Source of the DNA: an uncultured Bacilli bacterium
GTDB taxonomy: Bacteria; Bacillota_I; Bacilli_A; RF39; UBA660
Assembly: GCA_947626275.1 (NCBI GenBank)
Contig: CANQRL010000002.1
Span: forward strand, 62,001 to 126,000
Direction: 5' to 3'
DNA: 64,000 nucleotides
The notes below the pieces were generated by a model that saw only the letters and a program-made list of their open reading frames with translations, did no database searches and was not told where the DNA came from. The first letter of the stretch is position 1. Each line of letters opens with the position of its first letter. The translations under genes were made by a program, and so were the position numbers. Shown here in pieces: positions 24,118 through 32,980 of this stretch.

Positions 24118-24975
24118 TTAATTATTCCCTTCGGTATTTTCTAGATGATTATGTCCACATTTTGGGCAAAATTTACCGATAACCTTCTCACCACAAATGG
24201 GACAGAAAAGATACCGATAAGTGGTTTGATACCGAGTTGCGACAACTGGAGCATTATAAGCATTTTCCGCTATGTCATAGTGAACACTAGCTAATTGACG
24301 TACTTTTTTTGGTACCTCATTAAATAAGAAACATACAAAAATCACAAATAAAATTGTAAATGGACTGGCCATTGTCGCACCATATACTAAATAGTCATAG
24401 ATTCCATGAAAAAGAATGGGATAAAAAAGACTTTTCCATTTGTGTTTTTTGGATAATTCTTTATTTTTATGTTTATCTGCTGTCTTAGCCATTCCTAAGT
24501 GATATCCCATGATGACACCAAAACAGGCATGTCCTGGAACTGCTGTAATCGCTCTTACAACTGCGGTAGAGAGACCACCCGTTAAGACATAAATGATGTT
24601 TTCAATACAAGCAAATCCTAGGGCTACAAAAGTGGAATAAACAATCGCATCATACGCATGATTAAATTCTTTATTATGGTAACCAATGACATAGACAAAA
24701 AACCATTTCGAAAATTCCTCGATAAGGGCAACTCCAATAAAAACATAAGGAATGAGTGTAAAAATATTTAGATTCTCGGCATTATCCGTTGAGAAGAAAG
24801 GAATCGTTTGATCCATGACGTAAGAAACACCAAGCGTAATAGCCGTTGACCCTATTCCCATCAAAAACAAACTGATTAGTAACCCCTTTGGTTCTTTTTC
24901 AAAATCATTATTATAAATGTATTGTCCTAATAGAAAGACAGGTAAAATCGATAAAAAAATTAAAATTGGTCCCAC
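24118..24975 (-). CDS. PrsW-family intramembrane glutamic protease with C-terminal zinc ribbon
   Basis: The 285-residue multi-pass membrane protein has the PrsW motifs: LIEEFSKWFFVY (EExxK), ALGFACIEN, VPGHACFGVIMG and FHGIYDYL. In Bacillus PrsW starts the cleavage of an anti-sigma factor; CPBP and PrsW share the fold. Unusually, the C-terminal tail adds a zinc ribbon, CPICGEKVIGKFCPKCG, probably cytoplasmic. The start is GTG 24975 with AAGGTAGGG upstream, and an extended -10 TGTTATAAT lies just upstream. The ribbon echoes those of the Tim44-like cluster. Confidence 0.85.
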   Translation of the reverse strand: MGPILIFLSILPVFLLGQYIYNNDFEKEPKGLLISLFLMGIGSTAITLGVSYVMDQTIPFFSTDNAENLNIFTLIPYVFIGVALIEEFSKWFFVYVIGYHNKEFNHAYDAIVYSTFVALGFACIENIIYVLTGGLSTAVVRAITAVPGHACFGVIMGYHLGMAKTADKHKNKELSKKHKWKSLFYPILFHGIYDYLVYGATMASPFTILFVIFVCFLFNEVPKKVRQLASVHYDIAENAYNAPVVATRYQTTYRYLFCPICGEKVIGKFCPKCGHNHLENTEGNN

Positions 24976-25018
24976 GATATCCCTACCTTTCCAATGTTAT
25001 TATAACATAGTTTTTCGT

Positions 25019-25050
25019 AAAAAAAATACTTCATCAAGAAGTATTTTTTT
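25019..25050. terminator. Terminator of gap
   Basis: AAATACTTC (25024-25032) and GAAGTATTT (25038-25046) form a stem with A/T tracts on both sides, downstream of gap. Confidence 0.85.
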
Positions 25051-25053
25051 AGT

Positions 25054-26058
25054 TTACATTTGTCCTAGATATTTAGCGGTACGAACCATTTGTGCACTAT
25101 AACCCATTTCGTTATCATACCAAGCAACAACTTTTACCATTTGTTTGCCATCTACTTCCAAAACTTTGGTAAGTTGGCCATCAACAAGTCCACCTAAATG
25201 AGAACCGATGATATCACTAGAAACAATTGGGTCCATTGTAAATCCTATCGTCTCATTAGCATTGGCCTTAAATAGATTGTTTAGTTCTTCTTCAGAAGTA
25301 TTTCTAGCAAGTTCTAAGGTTAAGTCAACAACAGAACCAGTCGTAGTAGGAACACGAAGCGCTCCACCATCCATTTTTCCCTTAACAGATGGAATAACTA
25401 ATCCAAGAGCACTTGCAGCTCCTGTTGAAGATGGCACAATGTTTGCTGCACAAGCTCTACCACGACGAGCATTGATTCCTTTTTTATGAGCAATATCTAG
25501 AGTAGCTTGATCATTGGTATAAGCATGAACAGTGGTCATATATCCTTTTACAATACCAATATTTTTCTCAATAATATTGACAACAGGCGCTAAACAGTTC
25601 GTCGTACAACTTGCCGCACTAATAACCGTCTCACTACCATCTAATGTATCATGGTTAACATTGTAAACGATAGTCTTTAAATCTCCTTTAGCAGGAGCAG
25701 AAATAATAACCTTTTTAGCTCCAGCACGAATATGAGCAGATGCCTTCTCTAAATCGGTAAATCTACCAGTACATTCAAACACTTCGTCAATACCAAGTTC
25801 TCCCCATGGAAGATTAGCGGGATCTGTTTCTGCATAAACACGAATATGTCTTCCCCCTACAATAATAGAATTTTCATCATGAGAAATTTCATCTACACGA
25901 TAACAACGATGAGAAGTATCATATTTCAATAGATATGCTAACTGTTCTGCATCCGTTAAATCATTGATAGCGACTACTTCAAATGCAGGATCTTCTTCCA
26001 TAATTCTAAATACAAGTCTTCCTATTCTTCCGAATCCGTTAATTGCTACTTTTATCAT
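25054..26058 (-). CDS. gap: Glyceraldehyde-3-phosphate dehydrogenase, type I
   Basis: This is the glycolytic NAD-dependent enzyme oxidising glyceraldehyde 3-phosphate. The 334-residue product starts MIKVAINGFGRIGRLVFRI (Rossmann glycine motif). It has the catalytic SAASCTTNCLAP and the substrate-binding SSTGAASALG and VVAWYDNEMGYS. GAGGGAAGAAA precedes ATG 26058; a further upstream in-frame start lies inside the preceding gene. It lies 14 bp after the kinase gene. Confidence 0.97.
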   Translation of the reverse strand: MIKVAINGFGRIGRLVFRIMEEDPAFEVVAINDLTDAEQLAYLLKYDTSHRCYRVDEISHDENSIIVGGRHIRVYAETDPANLPWGELGIDEVFECTGRFTDLEKASAHIRAGAKKVIISAPAKGDLKTIVYNVNHDTLDGSETVISAASCTTNCLAPVVNIIEKNIGIVKGYMTTVHAYTNDQATLDIAHKKGINARRGRACAANIVPSSTGAASALGLVIPSVKGKMDGGALRVPTTTGSVVDLTLELARNTSEEELNNLFKANANETIGFTMDPIVSSDIIGSHLGGLVDGQLTKVLEVDGKQMVKVVAWYDNEMGYSAQMVRTAKYLGQM

Positions 26059-26072
26059 TTTCTTCCCTCTTT

Positions 26073-27737
26073 CTAATTTTTGAAGCAACTTCCCCCAATA
26101 AATTCTCTTAATACGGAATCCATAGGCACATCATCACTTGGAATAGGCAAGAAATTTCGTAAGAAATTAATTAGCCTCAATGCCTCTGGATACTCTTTAT
26201 CACTTTCGTCCACACAGAAGAGAAGCGGTTCTACATAAGTCTTTAAAACTCCCACCTCATAAATGAGTGACGAATTGATAACAGAATCAACCTCATCCTG
26301 AAAAGGATAAATATTTTTTCGTTCTCCCATTTCTACCGACTTCCACATATGTAAAGTCTGAGAAGCCGTATAACCACGGGTCTTACTATCACGAACAATC
26401 CTTCTTAACTTTCGCAAATCACTCGTATGCACATGGCTGTGATTATCAATATTGATTTGTGTCAATGGACTAATATAAATTTTATATTTATTTTTTCGAT
26501 CGACAGACATCGTCAAGATATCATTTAAGGCATGGATTCCCTCAATGATAATCATATCGTTAGGTCCCAACTTTTCGTAATGACCGCGATATTCTCTTTT
26601 CCCAGTCACAAAGTTATAGAAAGGAATTTCTACTTTCTTTCCTTCTAAAAGTTGTGATAAGTGTTTATTGAATAGATTTAAATCTACTGTATAAAGAGAT
26701 TCAAAATCATATTCTCCCTTTTCATTTTTAGGAGTATCTTCTTTATTAACAAAGTAGTCATCTGTCGAAAGTTGAATGATGTTTATTCCTCTACTACGCA
26801 AACAAGTGACTAATTTCTTTGCTGTCGTTGTCTTTCCACTACTAGAAGGACCTGCTAGCAGAATTAACTTCACGTCCTTCTTTTCAGCAATGACATCTGA
26901 TATACGTACTAATTGTGTGTTGTAATTTGTTTCGGCTAAGCGAATTAAATCATCGATTTGAGCATTCGATACCACCTGATTTAAATCCGATGCGTTGTTG
27001 ATTCCGAGGCGCATACATAACTCATTATACCGTTGGAATTCTTCAAACACTTTCTCATGATGAACATAATCCAAAGTACATTCTGGATTTAGCGTACTAG
27101 GAAGGGATAATACAAATCCCCTAGTATCGATTCTCGTTAATCTAAATTCATTGATTTGCCTTGTACTAAAAGCTAATTTCGTATAGAAATAATCATACAT
27201 ATCATCTAAGCGATAGAGGTTAACAAACGTATTAGAAATATATTTCAAAACATTTACTTTATCCATTCTCTTTTTCTTTTTGAAATATTGAATGGCATCG
27301 ACCCGAGAGACATTCATCTTTTTGAAAACGTAATCATCTGTATAAATCTTATGCATCTCATCTTCAATGGCAGAAACAATCTCATCGGTCATCTCCATCC
27401 CTTCGATTCTACAAAAGACACCTAAATCGATAGAATGGTCAATTAAAACCTCTTTTTCTTCGCCATATAAATGTCTTACCGCTACTAACATCATAAATAT
27501 CGCGCTAGCGGCATAAACACTATGACCCAATGTACTACTTCTATCATAGAATTCAACATTACATTTTTTTGTAATCACATCGGAGAGTTCCGTAATATCA
27601 TTATCGACTTTTGCTACTAGAATATCATAGTCATAATACTGTCTAAAACTCTTACTGATTTGTTTTAAAGTGGTACCAACAGGAAACTCTTTTACTTCTA
27701 GCTGGTTATAGGTCACCTCAACTGTCTTCTCACTCAT
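26073..27737 (-). CDS. TGS-domain nucleoside (uridine) kinase-like protein
   Basis: The 554-residue product joins a TGS-like and threonyl-tRNA-synthetase-editing-like N-terminus to a kinase domain of the phosphoribulokinase/uridine kinase family. The N-terminus includes VTYNQLEVKEFPVGTTLKQI and a HSVYAASAIFMM segment. The kinase has P-loop LAGPSSSGKTTTAKKL at about 295, then STDDYFVNKEDTPKNEKG, YDFESLYTVDL and IIIEGIHALND. This architecture is common in Bacillota and is annotated as nucleoside kinase; the substrate is not certain. GAGGGATTGT precedes the ATG. It is divergent from clpP. Confidence 0.85.
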   Translation of the reverse strand: MSEKTVEVTYNQLEVKEFPVGTTLKQISKSFRQYYDYDILVAKVDNDITELSDVITKKCNVEFYDRSSTLGHSVYAASAIFMMLVAVRHLYGEEKEVLIDHSIDLGVFCRIEGMEMTDEIVSAIEDEMHKIYTDDYVFKKMNVSRVDAIQYFKKKKRMDKVNVLKYISNTFVNLYRLDDMYDYFYTKLAFSTRQINEFRLTRIDTRGFVLSLPSTLNPECTLDYVHHEKVFEEFQRYNELCMRLGINNASDLNQVVSNAQIDDLIRLAETNYNTQLVRISDVIAEKKDVKLILLAGPSSSGKTTTAKKLVTCLRSRGINIIQLSTDDYFVNKEDTPKNEKGEYDFESLYTVDLNLFNKHLSQLLEGKKVEIPFYNFVTGKREYRGHYEKLGPNDMIIIEGIHALNDILTMSVDRKNKYKIYISPLTQINIDNHSHVHTSDLRKLRRIVRDSKTRGYTASQTLHMWKSVEMGERKNIYPFQDEVDSVINSSLIYEVGVLKTYVEPLLFCVDESDKEYPEALRLINFLRNFLPIPSDDVPMDSVLREFIGGSCFKN

Positions 27738-27848
27738 ACAATCCCTCTATTCTCTATAGACTATTTTATCAAAAAAATATACCTTTGTCATTAATTTTTG
27801 AATATTTTCCCCTATTTCATCCTATGATAATATTAGGAGATGATATGC

Positions 27849-28421
27849 TTGTTAATTCCTACTGTTATCGAAAAAAAACATGGCAGTGAGAGAGTCTATG
27901 ATTTATACTCCAGGTTACTAGAAGACCGGATTATTCTTCTAACCGGAGAAATTGATGAAAATCTAGCCAATATCATCGTGAGTGAATTGCTCTATTTAGA
28001 TTCTATTAATCACCAAGATATATCTCTTTATATCAATTCTCCAGGTGGAAGTGTGACAGCTGGAATGGCTATCTATGATACCATCCACTTTATCAAAAGC
28101 GACGTATCGACCATTTGTCTTGGAATGGCAGCATCCATGGGTGCTTTCCTCCTTTCAAGTGGAGCAAAGGGAAAGAGATTTTGCCTTCCCAATAGTGAAG
28201 TCATGATTCATCAGCCCTTAGGAGGAGCACAGGGACAAGCAACCGAAATTAAAATTGCCGCTGAGCATATCTTAAAAATCAAACAAAAGTTAAATGACAT
28301 TTTAGCTCGTAATACGGGCAAAGAAAAAGGTATCATTGAAAATGATACCGAACGAGATTTTTTCATGGATGCGAATGAAGCATTAGAATATGGAATTATT
28401 GACAAGATTCTAGTTTCCTAG
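27849..28421 (+). CDS. clpP: ATP-dependent Clp protease proteolytic subunit, TTG start
   Basis: ClpP forms the tetradecameric serine protease chamber. The catalytic triad is visible: Ser in [15 protein letters not shown], His in VMIHQPLGG and Asp in [10 protein letters not shown]. The handle and N-terminal region match too ([20 protein letters not shown]). The only upstream in-frame ATG (27840) abuts TAGGAG with no spacing. TTG 27849 lies nine bases after GGAG and gives the canonical MLIPTVIE start, so 190 residues are predicted. No Clp ATPase other than clpB, which does not pair with ClpP, is in the window. Confidence 0.93.
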   Translation: MLIPTVIEKKHGSERVYDLYSRLLEDRIILLTGEIDENLANIIVSELLYLDSINHQDISLYINSPGGSVTAGMAIYDTIHFIKSDVSTICLGMAASMGAFLLSSGAKGKRFCLPNSEVMIHQPLGGAQGQATEIKIAAEHILKIKQKLNDILARNTGKEKGIIENDTERDFFMDANEALEYGIIDKILVS

Positions 28422-28430
28422 AGTCTTTTT
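28406..28430 (+). terminator. Terminator of clpP
   Basis: A GATTCTAG/CTAGAGTC stem (one G-T pair) with a 4-nt loop and five T overlaps the clpP stop. Confidence 0.8.
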
Positions 28431-28728
28431 AAATGTATTTTGCTCTACTCATGTCAATGAGTTGCATGAGATTACTATCTTCTTTCTCCTTCCAACTTTT
28501 TACTGTTTGACTAGCTTCCGCTTGATCTGCCTCATCAAATAAATCCTCGGAACTAGAAAGAATTGATACCGAACGATTATTGACAATCGAAACGGCGTTA
28601 GAAAACTCCAACTTTTGTTCTAACGATTTTAAATACTCACTAATATTGTCTAATTGCTCTTGCAATCTCCTATTTTGTTCAATAATTCGTCTATTTTGAT
28701 CTAATACTTCAGAAATGCTTTTTTCCAT
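28429..28728 (-). CDS. Small coiled-coil protein of unknown function
   Basis: The 99-residue soluble protein has a predicted coiled coil over residues about 5-45 (EVLDQNRRIIEQNRRLQEQL) and a polar, acidic C-terminal half. GAAGGAGGCGCT precedes its ATG, so expression is likely. I recognise no family. It is convergent with clpP and downstream of greA across the greA terminator. Confidence 0.65.
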   Translation of the reverse strand: MEKSISEVLDQNRRIIEQNRRLQEQLDNISEYLKSLEQKLEFSNAVSIVNNRSVSILSSSEDLFDEADQAEASQTVKSWKEKEDSNLMQLIDMSRAKYI

Positions 28729-28772
28729 AGCGCCTCCTTCTACCTAAATTATAGCAATTCTCTTCCAAAAGA

Positions 28773-28804
28773 AAAGAAAAAAAGTGAAGAATTTTCTTCA
28801 CTTT
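28773..28804 (-). terminator. Terminator of greA
   Basis: AAAGTGAAGAA and TTCTTCACTTT form an 11-bp stem followed on the minus strand by a T-rich run. Confidence 0.85.
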
Positions 28805-29273
28805 ACGCAATTTGTACAATTTTAACTTCGTACTTACCATTTGGACTATCAACTGATACAACAGCCCCTACTCCTAATCCCATAATGGCTTTCGCAATAG
28901 GAGATTCATTGGAAATTTTATTCGCAAATGGATCAGCTTCCTTACTACCAACGATTGAGTACTCTTCTTGTTCTTTATCATCTACATACTCAATAGTTAC
29001 TCTAGTACCAATTGAGACAACATCTTTATTTACATCCTTAATAACAACCGCTTTTTCAATCATATGCTCTAGCTCTTGAATTCTAGCTTCCACTTGTGCC
29101 TGATCGTTACGAGCGGCATCATATTCTGCATTCTCACTTAAGTCACCTAATGCTCTAGCGTCTTTTAAAGCCTGGATAATTTCAGGTCTTCTCTCGAGTT
29201 TTAGAACATCTAGTTCTTTTTTTATTTCTTCTAACCCTTCTTCCGTTAGATAAATTTCTTTTGCACTTGACAT
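28803..29273 (-). CDS. greA: Transcription elongation factor GreA
   Basis: GreA rescues backtracked RNA polymerase by inducing transcript cleavage. The 156-residue product has the N-terminal coiled coil with the acidic tip (ALGDLSENAEYDAARNDQAQ) and the C-terminal FKBP-like domain (VEYSIVGSKEADP-type segment, SPIAKAIMGLGVGAVV). AAAGGTGGATTTT precedes ATG 29273; the upstream in-frame start at 29315 is not supported. As in Bacillus (yrrN-yrrO-udk-greA) it follows the trhP genes. Confidence 0.95.
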   Translation of the reverse strand: MSSAKEIYLTEEGLEEIKKELDVLKLERRPEIIQALKDARALGDLSENAEYDAARNDQAQVEARIQELEHMIEKAVVIKDVNKDVVSIGTRVTIEYVDDKEQEEYSIVGSKEADPFANKISNESPIAKAIMGLGVGAVVSVDSPNGKYEVKIVQIA

Positions 29274-29340
29274 AAAATCCACCTTTAACTTTCTTTTTAA
29301 CATTAAGTCTACCAAATAATACTACTTTTTTCCTTATTTG

Positions 29341-30546
29341 TCAACTTATTTTAGAAACCCTTATCATATCATAAGGTTCTAGCTTTTCAGCGACTGGAAT
29401 TCTTACTAATTGTCTTGGATGTCTCACAATTTCGATAAGATTTCCCTCTTCATCATAAATATCCGATACTTGATAAGGAATCACTTCATGATGGGGTCCA
29501 AATATCTCTATTTTATCCCCTTTTTTAAAGTAATTTCGTTGCTCTATTAAAGCCTCTTTCTTATCGTCATCGTAGGAAAGAACAATTCCCAAAAAATCTT
29601 GATTAGAAACTTCTTCTCTTCCATTATAATAGCTACAATCTTCTCCATAAGAACCGTGGAAAAACTGTGGTACAGAATCTCTATTCGCAACAGCACGTAA
29701 TACTTTCTCTAACGATTCATCATAAACATAATTTTCCTTGTTAAGGAAATAATCATCCATCACTTTTCGATAAATCGATACCACCGTCGCAATATAATAG
29801 ACTGATCTCATTCTTCCCTCTATTTTAAAGGAAGAAATTCCCATTTCTATCATTTCTGGAATATATTTGAGAAGAGACAAGTCCTTACTACACAAAGTAA
29901 AGTCTCTTTCTCCTTCGATAATATTCTTCTGTTCGTCTAATAATTTAAAATCCCAACGGCAAATTTGACTACATCCGCCTCGGTTAGCATCTCTATCTGT
30001 TAAGAAATTCGATAAGACACATCTACCACTATATCCAGCACACATCGCTCCATGAATAAACGTCTCTATTTCAACCGGAACTTTTTGAATAATCTCTTCA
30101 ATTTCCTCTTTTGTACATTCCCTACCTAGAACAATTCGACTAACTCCCTCTTTTTGAAAAAAGGAAGCTGATTCATAATTAACTGTCGACTGTTGCGTAG
30201 ACAGGTGAATCTCTAAATGGGTATGTTTTTTTGCCATTTCAATTACATAAGGATCACTTACAATAATGGCATCTATCCCCGTTTCTTCAATCTGTTTAAG
30301 GTAGGATACTAACGATTCTGCTTCTTTATTATGAAGAACAATATTGACAGTTACATAAACTTTTTTCCCCAGCTTATGGGCGAATATTGTTGCTTCTTTC
30401 ATCTCTTCTAGTGTAAAATTAATAGCATTTGCCCGAAGACCAAAAGAAGGCCCTCCAAAATAGACAGCATCTGCTCCGTAAAGAAGCGCTACCTTTAATC
30501 TTTCTAAATCTCCTGCTGGCGCTAACAACTCTGGCTTACTTCTCAT
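29341..30546 (-). CDS. trhP2: U32 family tRNA hydroxylation protein (YrrO/TrhP2-like)
   Basis: In Bacillus the two U32 proteins YrrN and YrrO are needed for 5-hydroxyuridine at tRNA position 34. This 401-residue product starts RSKPELLAPAGDLERLKVAL. It carries the full U32 signature ETFIHGAMCAGYSGRCVLS plus GGCSQICRW, which supply conserved cysteines. It overlaps its partner by 11 nt, as expected for a coupled pair. Old annotations call it a collagenase-like protease; protease activity is doubtful. Confidence 0.88.
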   Translation of the reverse strand: MRSKPELLAPAGDLERLKVALLYGADAVYFGGPSFGLRANAINFTLEEMKEATIFAHKLGKKVYVTVNIVLHNKEAESLVSYLKQIEETGIDAIIVSDPYVIEMAKKHTHLEIHLSTQQSTVNYESASFFQKEGVSRIVLGRECTKEEIEEIIQKVPVEIETFIHGAMCAGYSGRCVLSNFLTDRDANRGGCSQICRWDFKLLDEQKNIIEGERDFTLCSKDLSLLKYIPEMIEMGISSFKIEGRMRSVYYIATVVSIYRKVMDDYFLNKENYVYDESLEKVLRAVANRDSVPQFFHGSYGEDCSYYNGREEVSNQDFLGIVLSYDDDKKEALIEQRNYFKKGDKIEIFGPHHEVIPYQVSDIYDEEGNLIEIVRHPRQLVRIPVAEKLEPYDMIRVSKIS

Positions 30547-31411
30547 TTTTCTTCACCTGATAAACCGTTTCTTTATATAAAAATCCCAAACCGTTATTTG
30601 GAAATAATGTGTTTAGTTCTTCCTTTACTTCTTCTCGATTCGTATCTGTTACGATTGAGAATAATTCCAGTACTCTTTGAAACTTATCAATAGGAAGAAA
30701 AGCACCACTGATGAAAACGTACTCCATATTATGCTTTTGATATTCTAAATATTCCGTTATGGAATTTTGAATAAAAGAAGAATAGATCTCTGTCCCAATT
30801 TTTCTTTCTAAAATCGGATAGGTATTTTCTTCCTTCCACAGGTAAAACTCTTTAGAATTCGTTTTTAATTGAAAATGTTTTAAATAGTTTGAAATCGCCA
30901 ATCTTTTTGATACATACATCGGTAGATATCCAAAAACTTGAACAATGCAAGGAACATGAATACTTTCCTGAATTTCTAAAATTTCCCGTTTGGTAATTTC
31001 ATTCGATAGGAATACTCCTTGAATACCATGTTGTTCCCAATAGATAATGGTATGAGAATTAGTCGCTAAATGCTCCGCACTCCAAATGAGTGGTAAGTCT
31101 AACGATAGTCTATGATGAATTTGTAAAACTGCTACATCATAATAAAAAATACCATCAACTTGATATTCCTGACACTTCTTTAAAAGGCGCTCTAAAGATT
31201 CTAAATCGCCATTATGCATATTCTTATTAAGAGAGATGAAAACTTCCTTTTTCTTTCCCTTTACTTTTTCTACCACTTCTTTTAATTCATCTTCCGAGAT
31301 TTCTGTAAAATTAACCGAAAAATTGGTAATTCCAACTAGAATAGCATCTGCATATTCTAGGATATTTTCCAACTCCTCTTTATGAGGTGGCATCACTAAT
31401 AGTTTAGTCAT
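30536..31411 (-). CDS. trhP1: U32 family protein, partner subunit (YrrN/TrhP1-like)
   Basis: The 291-residue product has the TIM-barrel start of U32 proteins (MTKLLVMPPHKEELENILEY) and PCIVQVFGYLPMYVSKR. The latter corresponds to the signature region but lacks the cysteines, as in YrrN. AAAGGAGGTTTCT precedes ATG 31411; the longer frame to 31471 runs into the terminator of the upstream gene and is rejected. The order with trhP2 and greA matches Bacillus. Confidence 0.83.
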   Translation of the reverse strand: MTKLLVMPPHKEELENILEYADAILVGITNFSVNFTEISEDELKEVVEKVKGKKKEVFISLNKNMHNGDLESLERLLKKCQEYQVDGIFYYDVAVLQIHHRLSLDLPLIWSAEHLATNSHTIIYWEQHGIQGVFLSNEITKREILEIQESIHVPCIVQVFGYLPMYVSKRLAISNYLKHFQLKTNSKEFYLWKEENTYPILERKIGTEIYSSFIQNSITEYLEYQKHNMEYVFISGAFLPIDKFQRVLELFSIVTDTNREEVKEELNTLFPNNGLGFLYKETVYQVKKNEK

Positions 31412-31430
31412 AGAAACCTCCTTTAAAATG

Positions 31431-31457
31431 AAAAAAAGCGTCTTCTTTAGAAGACGC
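31431..31457 (-). terminator. Terminator between the orphan pilin-like gene and trhP1
   Basis: A GCGTCTTC/GAAGACGC stem with a 4-nt loop is followed on the minus strand by seven T. Confidence 0.9.
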
Positions 31458-31479
31458 CATAATCGTACCACAAACGATC

Positions 31480-31965
31480 TTATTTTGTCAAATTTTGAGG
31501 AGAGATATAAGCTATACCATCATTAGATTGATAAGCCTCTAGCTGTCCACTAGGTTGACAACCATCATTATATAAGAAACAACTTAAACATTCTGAGATA
31601 CTAGCATTTTCAGAAGCGGCAGCGGATTGTGTTACAACAAACTGCGTAATTCCCGCTACGAAAAAGATAACTGCTGTCGCAATAAACTTCTTAATTAATT
31701 TTCCTTTTGCTTTCATAATCTCATCTGGAGTTCCAGCGACAATCGCCTTTACCAAAGCAACAATACTGAAAATAATGAGAATAATGGGTGCAGCAATAAC
31801 AATTAGGGTATACGCAATACTTGTAAGTTGTGGAATAGGAGCTGGAATATTGGTAGCTGAACCACAAGTTACATAAGAAGTTTGCGTAGGTTCGATTGCC
31901 TGAACGGCTGGTAAAAATAGTAAACTTACCATAACGATTAATAAACCGATTTTTAATTTTTTCAT
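31480..31965 (-). CDS. Orphan VirB2/TrbC-like two-helix membrane protein
   Basis: The 161-residue product has a signal peptide (GLLIVMVSLLFLPAVQA), an exposed VTCGSATNIPAPIPQL, helix 1, a cytoplasmic loop GTPDEIMKAKGKLIKK, helix 2 and an outer tail with ECLSCFLYNDGC. This is the layout of the four small VirB2-like proteins at 58692-61991, and the CG..NIP and CxxCF marks are shared. It lies alone among housekeeping and spore genes, about 7.3 kb before the nearest relative. ATG 31965 with AGGTGATAGA is used. Role as pilin or membrane subunit is inferred. Confidence 0.75.
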   Translation of the reverse strand: MKKLKIGLLIVMVSLLFLPAVQAIEPTQTSYVTCGSATNIPAPIPQLTSIAYTLIVIAAPIILIIFSIVALVKAIVAGTPDEIMKAKGKLIKKFIATAVIFFVAGITQFVVTQSAAASENASISECLSCFLYNDGCQPSGQLEAYQSNDGIAYISPQNLTK

Positions 31966-31993
31966 TCTATCACCTATCAATGTTTCTAGTGCC

Positions 31994-32002
31994 ATTATAT
32001 CA
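31994..32002 (-). promoter_or_regulatory. Extended -10 promoter of the orphan pilin-like gene
   Basis: TGATATAAT on the minus strand lies about 30 bp before the start. With its own terminator this gene is a single transcription unit. Confidence 0.55.
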
Positions 32003-32048
32003 TATTTCTTCTTTTTAGAAAATATATTTTAGAAGAAAGGATGATTTT

Positions 32049-32354
32049 ATGAACAATAACTATGGGAATATCTCTCCCTATCAAAACACTCCCCCTTTAA
32101 ATGAACAATCCTATGTGGAAAACATTTTACGGCTCAATCGAGGAAAACAAGTAGAAGTTTACATGTCTTTTGCGGATTCTTTAGAGTGGCGTGATCGTGT
32201 CTTTCGAGGCGTCATTGAGCAATCAGGAAAAGACCATATTATCCTGAGCGATCCTTCGACAGGAAATTGGTATTTACTACTTTTGATTTATGTAAACTAT
32301 ATCAAATTTGATGAACAAATTAACACAAGTGATATCTTCTATCCTTCTATTTAA
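32049..32354 (+). CDS. gerQ: Spore coat protein GerQ
   Basis: GerQ is a coat protein cross-linked by Tgl in Bacillus spores and needed for normal germination. The 101-residue product has the conserved block NEQSYVENILRLNRGKQVEV, then YMSFADSLEWRDRVFRGVIE, GKDHIILSDPSTGNWYLLLL and VNYIKFDEQI. The typical Pro/Gln-rich N-terminus is short. AAAGGATGATTTT precedes the ATG. The transglutaminase-like gene at 974 is not Tgl. Confidence 0.92.
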   Translation: MNNNYGNISPYQNTPPLNEQSYVENILRLNRGKQVEVYMSFADSLEWRDRVFRGVIEQSGKDHIILSDPSTGNWYLLLLIYVNYIKFDEQINTSDIFYPSI

Positions 32355-32357
32355 AAG

Positions 32358-32386
32358 TTGTCAAAAAAAGGGAAATTTGCTATAAT
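32358..32386 (+). promoter_or_regulatory. Sigma-A promoter of lemA
   Basis: TTGTCA (32358-32363) and TATAAT (32381-32386) are 17 bp apart, just past the gerQ stop. Confidence 0.85.
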
Positions 32387-32401
32387 GAGTATGGTGATGA
32401 T

Positions 32402-32953
32402 ATGACATTAGCAATCGTCTTACTATCCATAGTAGCTGTTGTAGGCATCTTTACTCTTTTTTTTCTTTTTACCTACAACCACTTTCAAGAATATATTATT
32501 CGGATTAACGAAGCAGAGGTAAGCATTGATTCTGTATTACGAAAAAGGTTTGACTTACTGAATAAATCAATTGACTTCATTAAGGAAAGTGTCAATACGG
32601 AAGCAACCGATACCATTCTTCCAACCGTTATTAAGCTAAGATCACAAAGCGTTTCCAATATTGAACTCGACAAACAATTATATGCTGCTATTGAAGAATT
32701 TCAAGCATACGCTAATAAATATGAAGAATTGAAGAAAAATGAGGGATATCTAAAAACGCAAGTACATCTTATGGAATCGGAATCAGAAATTGTTGCCTTA
32801 CGAAAATATTACAATGATATTACAGTGGGGTATAATAAATTAGTTCGTTCTTTTCCTTCCTGTATTGTTGCCTTCTTCAAGAAATATTCTAAAAAAGAAT
32901 TATATGAGGAACAAAAAGGTAAGAAAAGTATTCTAGATGAATTGAAAGCCTAA
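32402..32953 (+). CDS. lemA: LemA family membrane-anchored protein
   Basis: The 183-residue product has one N-terminal membrane helix (about 5-28), then a helical-bundle domain with EYIIRINEAEVSIDSVLRKR and the family FDLLNKSIDFIK and VALRKYYNDITVGYNKLVRS. LemA proteins are widespread and of unclear function. It has its own promoter and shares a terminator with the convergent divIC. Confidence 0.85.
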   Translation: MTLAIVLLSIVAVVGIFTLFFLFTYNHFQEYIIRINEAEVSIDSVLRKRFDLLNKSIDFIKESVNTEATDTILPTVIKLRSQSVSNIELDKQLYAAIEEFQAYANKYEELKKNEGYLKTQVHLMESESEIVALRKYYNDITVGYNKLVRSFPSCIVAFFKKYSKKELYEEQKGKKSILDELKA

Positions 32954-32980
32954 AAAAAGAAATCATTCCGATTTCTTTTT
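32952..32980. terminator. Bidirectional terminator lemA/divIC
   Basis: AAAGAAATC (32956-32964) pairs with GATTTCTTT (32970-32978), flanked by A- and T-runs. Confidence 0.85.
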
